A stretch of 64,000 bases of DNA from Maritimibacter sp. (GCA_017792445.1 CP051232.1:62001-126000), one strand, 5' to 3'; positions 51,221-60,907 are shown, counted from the first letter of the stretch. The notes: a model not told the origin generated them from the sequence alone. Made by a program: numbers and translations.

Positions 51221-51364
51221 TTGACCAATACCATCGCCATTATCCTTGCCCTGCTTCTCGTCGCCTTCTTCGCCTATGACGGATGGCAGATGGACTGGGC
51301 GATGACGGTGTTTCTGGGCCGCAAGGGGCTGGAATTCATCGAATGGCTCGCCTTCTGGCGCTAA
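51221..51364 (+). CDS. 47-aa membrane protein between tkt and gap
   Basis: Starts with TTG at 51221, ten bases after GGAGGA; an upstream in-frame GTG would add 20 unlikely residues. The 47-residue product is nearly all one membrane helix (AIILALLLVAFFAYDGW) followed by an amphipathic end (LGRKGLEFIEWLAFWR). Such short proteins appear beside gap in Rhodobacteraceae. Function unknown. Confidence 0.6.
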   Translation: MTNTIAIILALLLVAFFAYDGWQMDWAMTVFLGRKGLEFIEWLAFWR

Positions 51365-51475
51365 CAGTTTCCCCGCCCCGGTTGACCTTTGGCGCAAAAA
51401 GCCATTCAAAACCGTTGACGCTCGCCGCCCTGTCGGCAAGCCGCGTGTCCACGGAAACCGGAAGGAGATCCCAGA

Positions 51476-52477
<1,002 letters not shown>

Positions 52478-52504
52478 CGCAGCGTCAGCGCATAGCTGTT
52501 TCAG

Positions 52505-52534
52505 GGGCGCCGGATCACCTCCGGCGCCCTTTTT
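52505..52534 (+). terminator. Rho-independent terminator after gap
   Basis: GGGCGCCGG (52505-52513) pairs with CCGGCGCCC (52521-52529) around a 7-base loop, followed by TTTTT. Confidence 0.85.
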
Positions 52535-52681
52535 CTTTGTTAACAGACGATTAGTCGAATTTTAGCGGCTTTTGCTGCGTTGCAGAAAATGCATAGCGAA
52601 ACTGCACAAACGCCGGATTGTGCGGCGCTAACACCGGGTCCAAATAGGGGTCATCGAAAACACGAAACCTTGGAGACGGAA

Positions 52682-52840
52682 ATGACCTTCCTCGACAACT
52701 TCCGCGCCGCCCGCGAAAAGCGCAAGCTCTACAACCGCACCGTGGCCGAAATCGAATCCCTGCCGCGCGACGTGGCTCTGGACCTCGGCATCTTCCCGGA
52801 AGACGCCCGCCGCATCGCTCGCGAAGCCGTCTACGGCTAA
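52682..52840 (+). CDS. DUF1127 family small protein
   Basis: A 52-residue protein with the DUF1127 pattern: NRTVAEIESLPRDVALDLGIFPEDARRIAREAVYG, with a basic N-terminal half. Such proteins are common, highly expressed small proteins in alphaproteobacteria, and some influence RNA turnover or phosphate/motility. The ATG at 52682 has TTGGAGACGG upstream; the longer frame before it is not conserved. Confidence 0.85.
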   Translation: MTFLDNFRAAREKRKLYNRTVAEIESLPRDVALDLGIFPEDARRIAREAVYG

Positions 52841-52997
52841 TAGATTGCCAGGTGGCGGGAGAACCCCGGCACTTCGGATGACGACCGAGCATTGGTAACG
52901 GGTCCGCCTCAGGGCCCGTACCCTCTGATCCCCCAGGCCGCAAAGCGGACGGATGGATCAGGACCTTCCAGAAATACGGTACGTTGCAAGCCGCACG

Positions 52998-53462
52998 TCA
53001 GGCGCCATCCGCGCCCGTGCGGCTTATGGCGTTCAGATCCTGCCGCAGGTGTTCCACCTTGTCAGGCGACGCCAGCATGGCGTCCACGTCCTCGTGCGTG
53101 GCGCGCCAGACCGGCAGCGCCTGCGCCAGCACCGCCTCGCCCTCGGCGCTTAGCAACAGGCGCCGGCTGCGGGCGTCCTTCTCGTCCGGCTTCATCACCA
53201 CCAGGCCGCGCCGTGTCAGCGGCTTCAGCGCCGCCGTGAGCGTGGTGCGGTCCATCGCCAGCAGGTCGACGAGATCCGAGATCCGCGGCGGCTCGGGCCG
53301 GTTCAGGGACATCAGCAACGAGAACTGGCCGTTGGTCAGGCCGAAGGGCCGCAGCGCCTCGTCGAAACGGCGCGCCAATGCCCGCGCCGCGCGCTGGACG
53401 TGCAGGCACAGACAGCGGTCCCGCACCTCTAGGGTGGCGGTGTATGGCAGGTCTTCTTTCAT
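52998..53462 (-). CDS. MarR-family transcriptional regulator
   Basis: A winged-helix MarR repressor. The conserved body (TATLEVRDRCLCLHVQRAARALARRF, then DLLAMDRTTLTAALKPLTRRGLV) runs from about residue 7. I place the start at the ATG at 53462, leaving about 154 residues, because a -10-like TATAGT and the GTTGA-N2-TCAAC dyad lie just upstream. An ATG at 53483 is also possible. It is divergent from the VOC gene. Confidence 0.8.
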   Translation of the reverse strand: MKEDLPYTATLEVRDRCLCLHVQRAARALARRFDEALRPFGLTNGQFSLLMSLNRPEPPRISDLVDLLAMDRTTLTAALKPLTRRGLVVMKPDEKDARSRRLLLSAEGEAVLAQALPVWRATHEDVDAMLASPDKVEHLRQDLNAISRTGADGA

Positions 53463-53475
53463 TCGCGCACCATAC

Positions 53476-53491
53476 GTTGACATCAACTATA
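53476..53491. promoter_or_regulatory. likely MarR operator
   Basis: An inverted repeat GTTGA-CA-TCAAC (53476-53487) overlaps a -10-like TATAGT read on the minus strand (53486-53491). The position between the two divergent genes fits autorepression of the marR gene and control of the VOC gene. Confidence 0.5.
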
Positions 53492-53574
53492 TCTTCAACC
53501 ACGCTCCCCCTCGCGAACGCCATTAACCTTCGTTCCGTGGCGGAATGCCGCGGAATCATGCGGGGAAATCCGAT

Positions 53575-54021
53575 ATGACCACACTTTCCATGGAAGAATT
53601 GATGCGTGGGCCGATGCCCTACCTTGTACTCGACAAGGCAATGGACGCGGTCGCGTTCTACGAAAAAGCCTTTGGCGCCGAAGTCGTGGGCGAGCCCGCG
53701 GTGGACGACAAGGGCCAGGTGATGAACGTCATGGTCAGGATCAACGACGGCATCCTGATGATGAACGACTACATGCCCGAGATGGGTCCGAAGCCGTCGA
53801 TGAGCGGTCCGGCCTGCACGATGCAGCTTGTCGTGGACGACGGTCAGGCGTGGTGGGACCGGGCGGTTGCCGCCGGCTGCAAGGTGTCGATGCCCTTCGA
53901 GAAGCAGTTCTGGGGCGACACCTATGGCCGCCTGACGGACCCGTTTGGCTGGGACTGGGCGATCCTTGAACCGTCCGCCGAAAGTCGCGCCAAATCAGCA
54001 GAGATGGCGGCCGCGAAGTAA
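53575..54021 (+). CDS. VOC family (glyoxalase/PhnB-like) protein
   Basis: A 148-residue vicinal-oxygen-chelate fold protein (LVLDKAMDAVAFYEKAFGAEVVGEP, a conserved YGRLTDPFGWDWAI end). The ATG at 53575 is in place of an earlier in-frame ATG that has no good signal. Function could be lactoylglutathione-like or antibiotic resistance; not fixed. It is next to the MarR gene. Confidence 0.75.
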   Translation: MTTLSMEELMRGPMPYLVLDKAMDAVAFYEKAFGAEVVGEPAVDDKGQVMNVMVRINDGILMMNDYMPEMGPKPSMSGPACTMQLVVDDGQAWWDRAVAAGCKVSMPFEKQFWGDTYGRLTDPFGWDWAILEPSAESRAKSAEMAAAK

Positions 54022-54041
54022 GCCGAAGCGCCGCAACGAAG

Positions 54042-54072
54042 AAGGCCCGCCCCCATAAGGGACGGGCCTTTC
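54042..54072. terminator. bidirectional terminator between VOC and dctM
   Basis: A nearly perfect hairpin of AAGGCCCG with CGGGCCTT extended by a CCC/GGG inner stem (54042-54070), with T-rich flanks on both strands. It lies between convergent stops. Confidence 0.7.
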
Positions 54073-54094
54073 CATTCGCAAGGATGCCTGCGCT

Positions 54095-55390
54095 CTACCC
54101 CGCGTAGCCGAACATCCGCGGCAGCCACAGCACGATCCCGGGGAACAGGATCATCGCCGCCAGCGCCGCAAGCAGCACGAAGAGGAACAGCCAGATCTCG
54201 CGGATGATCTCGGTCAGCGGAATGCGCGTCACCGCGTTGATGACGAACAGCAGCACACCGTAGGGCGGCGTGATCAGGCCGATCATGCAGTTCACCACCG
54301 CCACCACACCGAAGTGGACAAGGTCGATCCCCAGTTCGCGACAGGCCGGCAGGAACAGCGGGATGATCACAAGGATGATCGTGGTCGCGTCCAGCAGGCA
54401 GCCCAGCAGCAGCAGCAGCACGTTCACCCCCAGCAGGAACACCAGCGGGTGAACGTCCAGACCGACCATGTGCTCGGCCAGCATGCTGGGGATGTTCTCG
54501 GACGCCACGATGTAGTTCAGGATCAGCGCCCCGCCGATCACCAGACCGATGGCGGCAGAGGACCGCGCGGACTCGATCAGGATCTGCCCCAGCGCCTTGA
54601 AGCTGAGCGAGCGGTAGAAGACGCCTGCCAGCACCAGCGCATAAAAGGCCGCGACCGCTGCCGCCTCGGTCGGCGTGGTGACGCCGCCATAGATGCCGTA
54701 CAGCAGGATCGCCGGCATCAGCAGCGCCGGGAAGGCCCGCACCGTCAGGCGCGGCAATTCGGCCAGCGGCACCGGTTCGTCCAGCGCGAAGTCACGCCGC
54801 CACGAGATCCACCAGTTCACCGCCATCAGCACGACGCCCATCAGAAGGCCCGGGAAGATGCCGCCAAGGAAGAGGTAGCCGATCGAGGTGTTGGACACGA
54901 GCGCGTACAGCACCATCGGGATCGAGGGCGGGATGATCGGGCCGATGGTGGCCGAGGCCGCCGTGATCGCGGCGGCATAGCCCCGCGTGTAGTGGCCGGT
55001 CTTGGTCATCATCTCGATGATGATCTTGCCGATGCCCGCGGCATCCGCCACGGCCGAGCCAGACATGCCCGAGAAGATCAGCGAGGCCACCACGTTCACG
55101 TGGCCCATGCCGCCCCGGAACCGGCCCACCAGCGCGATACAGAAGCGCAGAAGTCGGTCGCTGATCGTGCCCGCGTTCATGATGCCCGCGGCGACGATGA
55201 ACAGCGGCACGGCCAGCAGGATGAAGCTTTGATACAGCCCGTCCATCAGCACCTTGCCTGCAACGCCGATGCTCTCTCCGGCGGCGAACAGGTAGACGAT
55301 CGAGGACACGAGGATCGCATAGGCGATCGGAATCCCGATGCCTGCAAGGAAGAACAGCGCGCCGAGGCAAAGAAGGAATTCGAGGGTCAT
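54095..55390 (-). CDS. dctM: TRAP transporter large permease DctM
   Basis: A 431-residue polytopic membrane protein (about 12 helices) of the TRAP family, the main Na+-driven permease. It has the FSGMSGSAVADAAGIGKIIIEMM region and AASATIGPIIPPSIPM. The ATG at 55390 overlaps the dctQ stop (TAATG). The longer upstream frame lies inside dctQ. Confidence 0.93.
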   Translation of the reverse strand: MTLEFLLCLGALFFLAGIGIPIAYAILVSSIVYLFAAGESIGVAGKVLMDGLYQSFILLAVPLFIVAAGIMNAGTISDRLLRFCIALVGRFRGGMGHVNVVASLIFSGMSGSAVADAAGIGKIIIEMMTKTGHYTRGYAAAITAASATIGPIIPPSIPMVLYALVSNTSIGYLFLGGIFPGLLMGVVLMAVNWWISWRRDFALDEPVPLAELPRLTVRAFPALLMPAILLYGIYGGVTTPTEAAAVAAFYALVLAGVFYRSLSFKALGQILIESARSSAAIGLVIGGALILNYIVASENIPSMLAEHMVGLDVHPLVFLLGVNVLLLLLGCLLDATTIILVIIPLFLPACRELGIDLVHFGVVAVVNCMIGLITPPYGVLLFVINAVTRIPLTEIIREIWLFLFVLLAALAAMILFPGIVLWLPRMFGYAG

Positions 55391-55947
55391 TATTCCTGTC
55401 CCTCCGGCAGGTGCGTTTCGACCTCGGGCGCCTTGCGGAACGCCTGATACACATACCAGGCGTAGCGCACCGAAACGGCGACGAGGAACAGGATGTAGAC
55501 GGCGTAGATGTGGCGCATGCGGATCCAGTCGCCGAACAGCTGCGACAGGGTCGCGGTGCGTTTCAGGCGCAGGATGGCGAAGCGGTCCCAAGTGGGTTCG
55601 ATCGACAGCACCAGCGCCACGCAGACCGCCAGCCCGCCGATGATGGCGAAGGCGCGGCGCACGTTCGGGCGCACGGTGTTGTAGATGATGTCAAAGGTCA
55701 CGTGGTCGCGGTCGCGCACCACGAAGGCGTTGCCGAAGAAGATCAGCATGACCCACATCAACAGGCAGAATTCCAGCGTCCAGCCATAGTTGGACGGCGC
55801 GAGAAACGGAAAGGTCTCTGGCACCCACGACAGCCGCGCGGAATAGCGGATGACGATCTGAAGGATGAAGGTCGCGAACATCGCCGCCATCATCAGGCCG
55901 GCAATGCCGTCCGCCAGGCGGCGCAGGATGTGCAGGGTCTGGCGCAT
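55390..55947 (-). CDS. dctQ: TRAP transporter small permease DctQ
   Basis: A 185-residue four-helix protein of the TRAP family (LMMAAMFATFILQIVIRY as the first helix, WTLEFCLLMWVMLIFFGNAFVVRDRDHV). The ATG at 55947 (MRQTLHIL) is chosen over an earlier in-frame start. A strong stem-loop lies in the 225 bases between it and dctP. Confidence 0.9.
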   Translation of the reverse strand: MRQTLHILRRLADGIAGLMMAAMFATFILQIVIRYSARLSWVPETFPFLAPSNYGWTLEFCLLMWVMLIFFGNAFVVRDRDHVTFDIIYNTVRPNVRRAFAIIGGLAVCVALVLSIEPTWDRFAILRLKRTATLSQLFGDWIRMRHIYAVYILFLVAVSVRYAWYVYQAFRKAPEVETHLPEGQE

Positions 55948-56053
55948 CGTGCAGGTCTCTCTCGGCTGTCTGGCCGCGGCTCGCCCGGGCCAGAGTGGTG
56001 GCCTCATAGCGGAAGCGGTCAGGGTTGTCCCTTCCCTTTTTTCAGGGCGGGAA

Positions 56054-56079
56054 AGCGGGGGCGGCGTCGCGCCCCCGCT
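56054..56079. terminator. stem-loop between dctP and dctQ
   Basis: AGCGGGGGC (56054-56062) pairs with GCCCCCGCT (56071-56079) around 8 bases. It lacks a T run and sits in the operon after dctP, so it may protect the dctP mRNA or partly stop transcription, raising the binding protein over the permeases. Confidence 0.45.
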
Positions 56080-56172
56080 CCGTCTGGCAGGGATGGGCTG
56101 CGGGGTGATCCCGTTCAGGTTTTAGCGCTATCACCAATGGCATCAAGCGCTTGCACCCCGCAATTCACCAGA

Positions 56173-57168
56173 TCACTCGCCGAGGGCGTTGATCTTCTCC
56201 AGCACGCCTTCCGGCCAGGACTCGGCGTACTGGCTGCCGACGTACTGTTCCTGCACGTGGGTGCGGAAGGCTTCGAGATCGGGTTCGTAGATCTCAAGCC
56301 CCTGCTCCTCGAGGAAGGACACAAGGTCGGCTTCCTTCTGAAGCTGCACTTCACGGGCGGCGTCGGCCGCGGCCACGGCGGCGGCCTCGACGGCTTCCTG
56401 CTGCTCGGGGGTCATCTCGTCCCAGACCGCCTTGGAGAAGGCGATGTAGTTCAGGTCGACGAGGTGCGCGGTCAGGGCGATCTGGTTCGTCACTTCGTAG
56501 AACTTCGAGTCGACCACGGTCGGCAGCGGGTTGTCCTGCCCGTCGACCGAGCCGGTCTGCAGGGCGGTGTAGACCTCGGTGAAGGCCATCGGCGTCGGGT
56601 TCGCACCCAGTGCCGCGCCCAGGAACTGCCACGCGTCGGTGCCCGGCATCCGCAGGTTCACACCGGCCAGATCCTCGGGGGTCATGACGGTCAGCTCGTC
56701 CTTGGTCTGGCGCAGGTTCACGTGGCGCTTGCCAAGATACATGACGGCCAGCAGCTTGACGCCCAGCTCATCTTCGACCTTCTGCTTGAAGGGCTCCATC
56801 AGTTCGTCGTTGAACACCGCAACCTGGTGATCGGCGGACTGGTGGACATAGCCGGTCGCGAAGATCGAGAACTCGGGGAAGAACGTCGCCAGCTCCTGCG
56901 CCGAAGCGATGGACATTTCGAGGTCGCCGGTGGCGATGGCTTCCAGTTCAGAGCCCTGCGCGATCAGCGAGGCGTTGTAGTGCGGCTGGTAGTCCGCGAA
57001 CTCGGACACGGCCGGGCCGAAGACCTCGGCCAGCGAGATCGAGCGCTGGTCGGTTTCCGATGCCGGGGTCGACAGGCGCAGGGTGACTTTGTCCTGTGCG
57101 ACGGCCGGCATGGCCAGGGCAACGGCGGTAAGCGCGGCGAACGCGCGGCGAGTGATCTTAAGGGACAT
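56173..57168 (-). CDS. dctP: TRAP transporter substrate-binding protein DctP
   Basis: A 331-residue periplasmic solute-binding protein. The signal peptide ends at AVAQ (about 25). The mature part has the TRAP fold features: NLRMPGTDAWQFLGAALGANPTPM (substrate-binding Arg) and ALQTGSVDGQDNPL. The substrate is not fixed by sequence. It is downstream of the FCD regulator gene and upstream of dctQM. Confidence 0.92.
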   Translation of the reverse strand: MSLKITRRAFAALTAVALAMPAVAQDKVTLRLSTPASETDQRSISLAEVFGPAVSEFADYQPHYNASLIAQGSELEAIATGDLEMSIASAQELATFFPEFSIFATGYVHQSADHQVAVFNDELMEPFKQKVEDELGVKLLAVMYLGKRHVNLRQTKDELTVMTPEDLAGVNLRMPGTDAWQFLGAALGANPTPMAFTEVYTALQTGSVDGQDNPLPTVVDSKFYEVTNQIALTAHLVDLNYIAFSKAVWDEMTPEQQEAVEAAAVAAADAAREVQLQKEADLVSFLEEQGLEIYEPDLEAFRTHVQEQYVGSQYAESWPEGVLEKINALGE

Positions 57169-57240
57169 GGGTTCTCCTCCTCTTCTCCCTTGTGCGGCCG
57201 GTGCAAGCCCCGGTCCGCTTCTTCCTGCGGGCTCAAGCGT

Positions 57241-57894
57241 CTAAAGGCTTAATGCCCGCCGTTTCGCGCTGTCGATATGCGCATGGATCGCCGACACCGT
57301 GCGGGCCCGGTTCCGGGCCTGCAGGGCATAGATGACGGCCAGATGCTCATCGAGCACCGAAACCACCAGCTCGGGCAGCATCCGGGTGTCGGCATTCCGG
57401 ATCAGCCGTATCTTTATTGCGTTTACACGGTGGACGTTCGAGATCAATTCGTTGCCCAGCGCGTCGATGACGTGGTCGTGAAAGGCCCAGTCCATGTGCT
57501 GCGCCCGCGCCAGAAGCTCGGCGTCGACGCCCTTCAGCGCCTCTTCTCGGATCGAGCGGTGGTCTTCGACCATCTTCTCGATCTCGTCGTCGCTGCCTTC
57601 TTCGCAGAAGCGTTCGAAGGCTTCGCGTTCGATGATCCGGCGCAGCTGGAACGCGTTGCGGATCAGGTTCAGGTCGATGCTCAGAACCTTCAGGCCGCGC
57701 TTGGGGACGGTCTCGATCAGACCGTCCGCCTCCAGCCGCGGGATCATCTCGCGGATCGCGCCAAGCGGCATCCCGGTCAGCGCCACCAGTTCCCGCTGCG
57801 AAACGATCTGGCCGGGTTCGATGTCCCGGTCCAGAAGCTTCCGCGTGAAGCTGGTATAGGCGTGGTCCCGAAGATGCGGCTCGGCGTTAGCCAT
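57241..57894 (-). CDS. GntR-family regulator, FCD subfamily
   Basis: A 217-residue regulator with an N-terminal winged helix (VSQRELVALTGMPLGAIREMIPRLEADGLIE) and an all-helical FCD effector domain with metal-binding His/Asp positions (HDHVIDALGNELI). The ATG at 57894 overlaps the dapA-like stop by 8 bases. It probably controls the operon it sits in. Confidence 0.9.
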   Translation of the reverse strand: MANAEPHLRDHAYTSFTRKLLDRDIEPGQIVSQRELVALTGMPLGAIREMIPRLEADGLIETVPKRGLKVLSIDLNLIRNAFQLRRIIEREAFERFCEEGSDDEIEKMVEDHRSIREEALKGVDAELLARAQHMDWAFHDHVIDALGNELISNVHRVNAIKIRLIRNADTRMLPELVVSVLDEHLAVIYALQARNRARTVSAIHAHIDSAKRRALSL

Positions 57895-58756
57895 CGACCG
57901 GCTCCGCTGCGACGGCCTTCAGAAGTCCGTCCGCCTGCTCTGCGGTCAAGGGCTCCAGCGGCGCGCGCAGCCGGCCCCAGGCGGGGTCGCCGGTTTCCTT
58001 GGCCATCAGCGCCTTCAGCGCGGGCATCACCGGAAGCGACACGATCGCGGTGATGATCCGGTTCAGGTCGGCGTCTTCCTCGGCGGTCTCGAAGATGCGG
58101 ACCATGCGTTCCGGGTACAGGTTCGAGCAGCCGCAGATCGAACCGACGCCGCCCAGCGCCACGGCGCGGTGCAGCAGACGCTCGTCGCCCACCAGAACCG
58201 GAAGGCCCTCGACGGCAAGGAAGCCCTCGGTCGTCGGCCAGTTGGCCGAGCTGTCCTTCACCGCGCGGATGCGGGTCGGATAGGCTTTCAGCAGGCGGCC
58301 CACCAAGGCGGCGGACAGCGGCACGTTGGTGACCTGCGGGATGTGGTACAGGATGATGTTCGCGTCCGCATCGGTCGCTTCGATCAGTTCCGAGAACCAC
58401 GCGAACAGCCCGTCGTCCGAGGTCTGCGGGAAGTAGAACGGCGGCGGCACAAGGAAATTGCGGATGCCGGCCGAATAGCCCTGCTTGATCTGCGCGACGC
58501 CGTCGGCGACCGAGTTGGCATAGATGCCCAGCGTGACGACATCGGCGGGAACGCCGGCGTCCAGCACGGCGGTCAGGCCCTGCGCACGTTCCTGGGCGTT
58601 GATCGAGGGACCCTCCCCCGTGGTGCCGTACAGCGTGACACCGTGCACGCCGGCCTTCAACAGCTTCACGGCATGCGCCGCCAGCTTGCCGGCGTCAAGC
58701 GCACCTGCATCGTCGAACGGCGACAGCATCGCCACCGAGATTCCGATCTTGGACAT
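57887..58756 (-). CDS. DapA/NAL-family aldolase or dehydratase
   Basis: A 289-residue class I aldolase-fold protein. The GTTGEG motif at 44-49, the catalytic tyrosine in ILYHIPQ (Y137) and the Schiff-base lysine in AVKDSS (K167) are all there. The family covers dihydrodipicolinate synthase, N-acetylneuraminate lyase and several 2-oxoacid aldolases and dehydratases. In this operon with a TRAP transporter and an FCD regulator, a catabolic role on a pyruvate-yielding 2-oxoacid is likely, not lysine synthesis. Confidence 0.85.
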   Translation of the reverse strand: MSKIGISVAMLSPFDDAGALDAGKLAAHAVKLLKAGVHGVTLYGTTGEGPSINAQERAQGLTAVLDAGVPADVVTLGIYANSVADGVAQIKQGYSAGIRNFLVPPPFYFPQTSDDGLFAWFSELIEATDADANIILYHIPQVTNVPLSAALVGRLLKAYPTRIRAVKDSSANWPTTEGFLAVEGLPVLVGDERLLHRAVALGGVGSICGCSNLYPERMVRIFETAEEDADLNRIITAIVSLPVMPALKALMAKETGDPAWGRLRAPLEPLTAEQADGLLKAVAAEPVDG

Positions 58757-58827
58757 GAGTTCCTCCTGGCACGGCAGATTCGGCGCCGCGTCTGGTCGGT
58801 ATAGAGGTCTCTGTCGGGCCATTTCAA

Positions 58828-58850
58828 CTGACATGTTAGCGTGTTGTCAG
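58828..58850. promoter_or_regulatory. inverted repeat CTGACA-N11-TGTCAG, likely FCD operator
   Basis: A 6-bp perfect inverted repeat 72-94 bases upstream of the dapA-like ATG, in a locally AT-richer segment. Position and symmetry fit the operator of the GntR regulator encoded in the operon. Confidence 0.45.
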
Positions 58851-58899
58851 AAAATTTATTGGCAGCCGGATTCGCGTCTTGCGTTATTTTCCTTCCGGA

Positions 58900-59400
58900 T
58901 CAGCGCGTTGCGCTATTGAGCCGAGCGTATAGCGCGTCGCGCACAGCCGGGGTCACGAACTTGGATACATCGCCATCGAGGCGCGCGATTTCCTTCACCA
59001 GCTTCGATGCGATGGCCTGATATCTGGCCTCTGCCATCAGGAACATCGTCTCGACACTGTCATCCAGCGCCCGGTTCATGCCGACCATCTGGTATTCGTA
59101 TTCGAAATCCGAAACTGCCCTGAGACCCCGGATGATGACCGACGCACCCACGTCCCCGGCGCAGTCGATCAGCAGGTTCTCGAACGGATGGACCACGATA
59201 TCCGAGCCATTCGCGCGCAGCACCTCGGCCTCGCGCTCGATCATTGCCACCCGTTCATCCAGCGAGAACAGCGGGCCCTTGTCGCGGTTGATCGCCACGC
59301 CGATCACCAGCCGGTCGACCAATTTGGCCGCGCGCTGGATGATGTCGATGTGCCCCAGCGTGAGCGGGTCGAAGGTTCCGGCGTACAAACCGATGCGCAT
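58900..59400 (-). CDS. coaD: phosphopantetheine adenylyltransferase
   Basis: A nucleotidyltransferase of CoA synthesis, 166 residues. N-terminal TFDPLTLGHIDIIQRA with the TxGH motif, and the C-terminal ISSTLVKEIA-like segment (ASKLVKEIARLDGD). Stands alone between the TRAP operon and the CBS gene. Confidence 0.95.
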   Translation of the reverse strand: MRIGLYAGTFDPLTLGHIDIIQRAAKLVDRLVIGVAINRDKGPLFSLDERVAMIEREAEVLRANGSDIVVHPFENLLIDCAGDVGASVIIRGLRAVSDFEYEYQMVGMNRALDDSVETMFLMAEARYQAIASKLVKEIARLDGDVSKFVTPAVRDALYARLNSATR

Positions 59401-59501
59401 TCAGGTTCCCCCCTTGATCCGCGCGCACGCAACAATATTGCGCGCGGTTTTGCAAGAGGGCGCGCGCAGGCGCCGGACATGTAACGAAACCGATGGGACG
59501 C

Positions 59502-59936
59502 CTAGTGCCCCATGATCATGCCTTCCAGCGCTTCCTTCTCCATCGACAGTTCGGACAGGCGCGCCTTGACCACGTCGCCGATCGAGATCAGCCCGATCAT
59601 CTTCTCGCCATCCATCACTGGCATATGGCGGAAGCGTCCGTCGGTCATCTTGGCAAGGACACCGTCAGTGGTTTCCGCGCCGGTGCAGGTCACCAGCTTG
59701 CTGGTCATCATCTGCTCTGTCTTGTCGTCCAGACAGGCCGTGCCGCGCTTCCCCAGTTCCCGCACGATGTCCCGCTCGGACAGGATGCCAAGCGGCACCT
59801 CGCCATCGGACGACACCACCAAGGCGCCGATCTTCATCTGCGACATGGTCTCGGCCGCTTTCGAGACGGGTGTCTCGGGCGGGATAGTGAACACCTCTGA
59901 AGAGTGTTTGGATTGAAGGATCTGGTGCACCAGCAT
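59502..59936 (-). CDS. CBS-domain protein
   Basis: A 144-residue protein made of two CBS repeats (TIPPETPVSKAAETMSQMKIGALVV; TCTGAETTDGVLAKMTDGRFRHMPV). Such stand-alone CBS proteins bind adenosine nucleotides and act as energy or redox sensors. Partner unknown. The LysR gene is upstream on the same strand. Confidence 0.88.
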   Translation of the reverse strand: MLVHQILQSKHSSEVFTIPPETPVSKAAETMSQMKIGALVVSSDGEVPLGILSERDIVRELGKRGTACLDDKTEQMMTSKLVTCTGAETTDGVLAKMTDGRFRHMPVMDGEKMIGLISIGDVVKARLSELSMEKEALEGMIMGH

Positions 59937-60007
59937 GAACGGCTCCTCCCGAACGCAAGGCTACTCTGGACTGCTCTTCCCCAGCGTCACGAACCGGGCG
60001 GCACCTG

Positions 60008-60907
60008 TCAAGCTGCACTGTCCTCCAGCCGCGCGACCTCTGCGCGCAGTCCGGCCACCACCGCCTCTGCCACGCGGTTCAGCCGTTCGACGCGGCGGTC
60101 GTCGGGATGGCGGATAAGGTAGAAGCTGCGCGTCAGCCCGAAACTGCCGGTCAGCACCTTCCGCAGACCCGGTGCGAAGGGCAGCGCGAAATCGTGCACG
60201 ATGCCGATTCCCCCGCCCTGCCGGATCATGTGAAGCTGCACCACCACGGAATTCGAAGCCATTGCGACCCGGTCGATCCCGGCCTCGGCAAGGTAGTCGA
60301 GTTCCTTGTCGTAGATCATGTCCGGGATATATCCGATCACCCGATGCGCCTGCAGATCGCGCAGTTGCCCAAGCGGCGGGCAGTCCCCCAGATACTCGGA
60401 CGAGGCGGCAAGATGCAGCCGGTAGTCAGTGATCTTCTGCACCGTCAGCCGACCAGTGGCCGGCGCGCTGACGGTGATCGCCATGTCCGCCTCGCGTTTC
60501 GACAGGTTGACTACACGCGGAAGCGCAACAATCTGCACATCCAACAAGGGATTGTTTCGCGACAGCTCTGCGCACACCTGCGGCAGCAGGAAATTGGCGC
60601 AGCCGTCCGGCGCGCCGATCCGAACCTGCCCCGTCAGCTGCCCGGCCTGCCCGCCGATCTCTTCCACCGCGCCGGTCACCGCCTGCTCGGCCCGCTCGGC
60701 GTGGTCCAGCAGTCGCTGTCCGTCTACGGTCAGCGCATAGCCCTGCGGCGACTTCGCGAACAGCGGCGCGCCCACGCCTTCCTCAAGTCGCTGCATCCGC
60801 CGTCCCACCGTGGCGGGGTCGATGCGAAGTTGCCGCCCTGCCCCGCTCAGGCTTTCCGACCGCGCCACCGCAAGGAAGACGCGCAGATCGTCCCAGTGAA
60901 TATCCAT
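60008..60907 (-). CDS. LysR-family regulator divergent from mmsA
   Basis: A 299-residue regulator with an N-terminal helix-turn-helix (LSGAGRQLRIDPATVGRRMQRLEE) and a LysR effector-binding domain. The start at 60907 (MDIHWDDLRVFL) is the best fit; ATG at 60913 is also possible. Divergent from mmsA by 120 bases, so it likely controls mmsA. Confidence 0.87.
   Translation of the reverse strand: MDIHWDDLRVFLAVARSESLSGAGRQLRIDPATVGRRMQRLEEGVGAPLFAKSPQGYALTVDGQRLLDHAERAEQAVTGAVEEIGGQAGQLTGQVRIGAPDGCANFLLPQVCAELSRNNPLLDVQIVALPRVVNLSKREADMAITVSAPATGRLTVQKITDYRLHLAASSEYLGDCPPLGQLRDLQAHRVIGYIPDMIYDKELDYLAEAGIDRVAMASNSVVVQLHMIRQGGGIGIVHDFALPFAPGLRKVLTGSFGLTRSFYLIRHPDDRRVERLNRVAEAVVAGLRAEVARLEDSAA

Noticed and set aside
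54095-58756. Sialic acid (nan) uptake and lyase operon
   Set aside because: The DapA-like enzyme has GTTGEG rather than the usual lyase GSTGE motif and no nanK or nanE is present.
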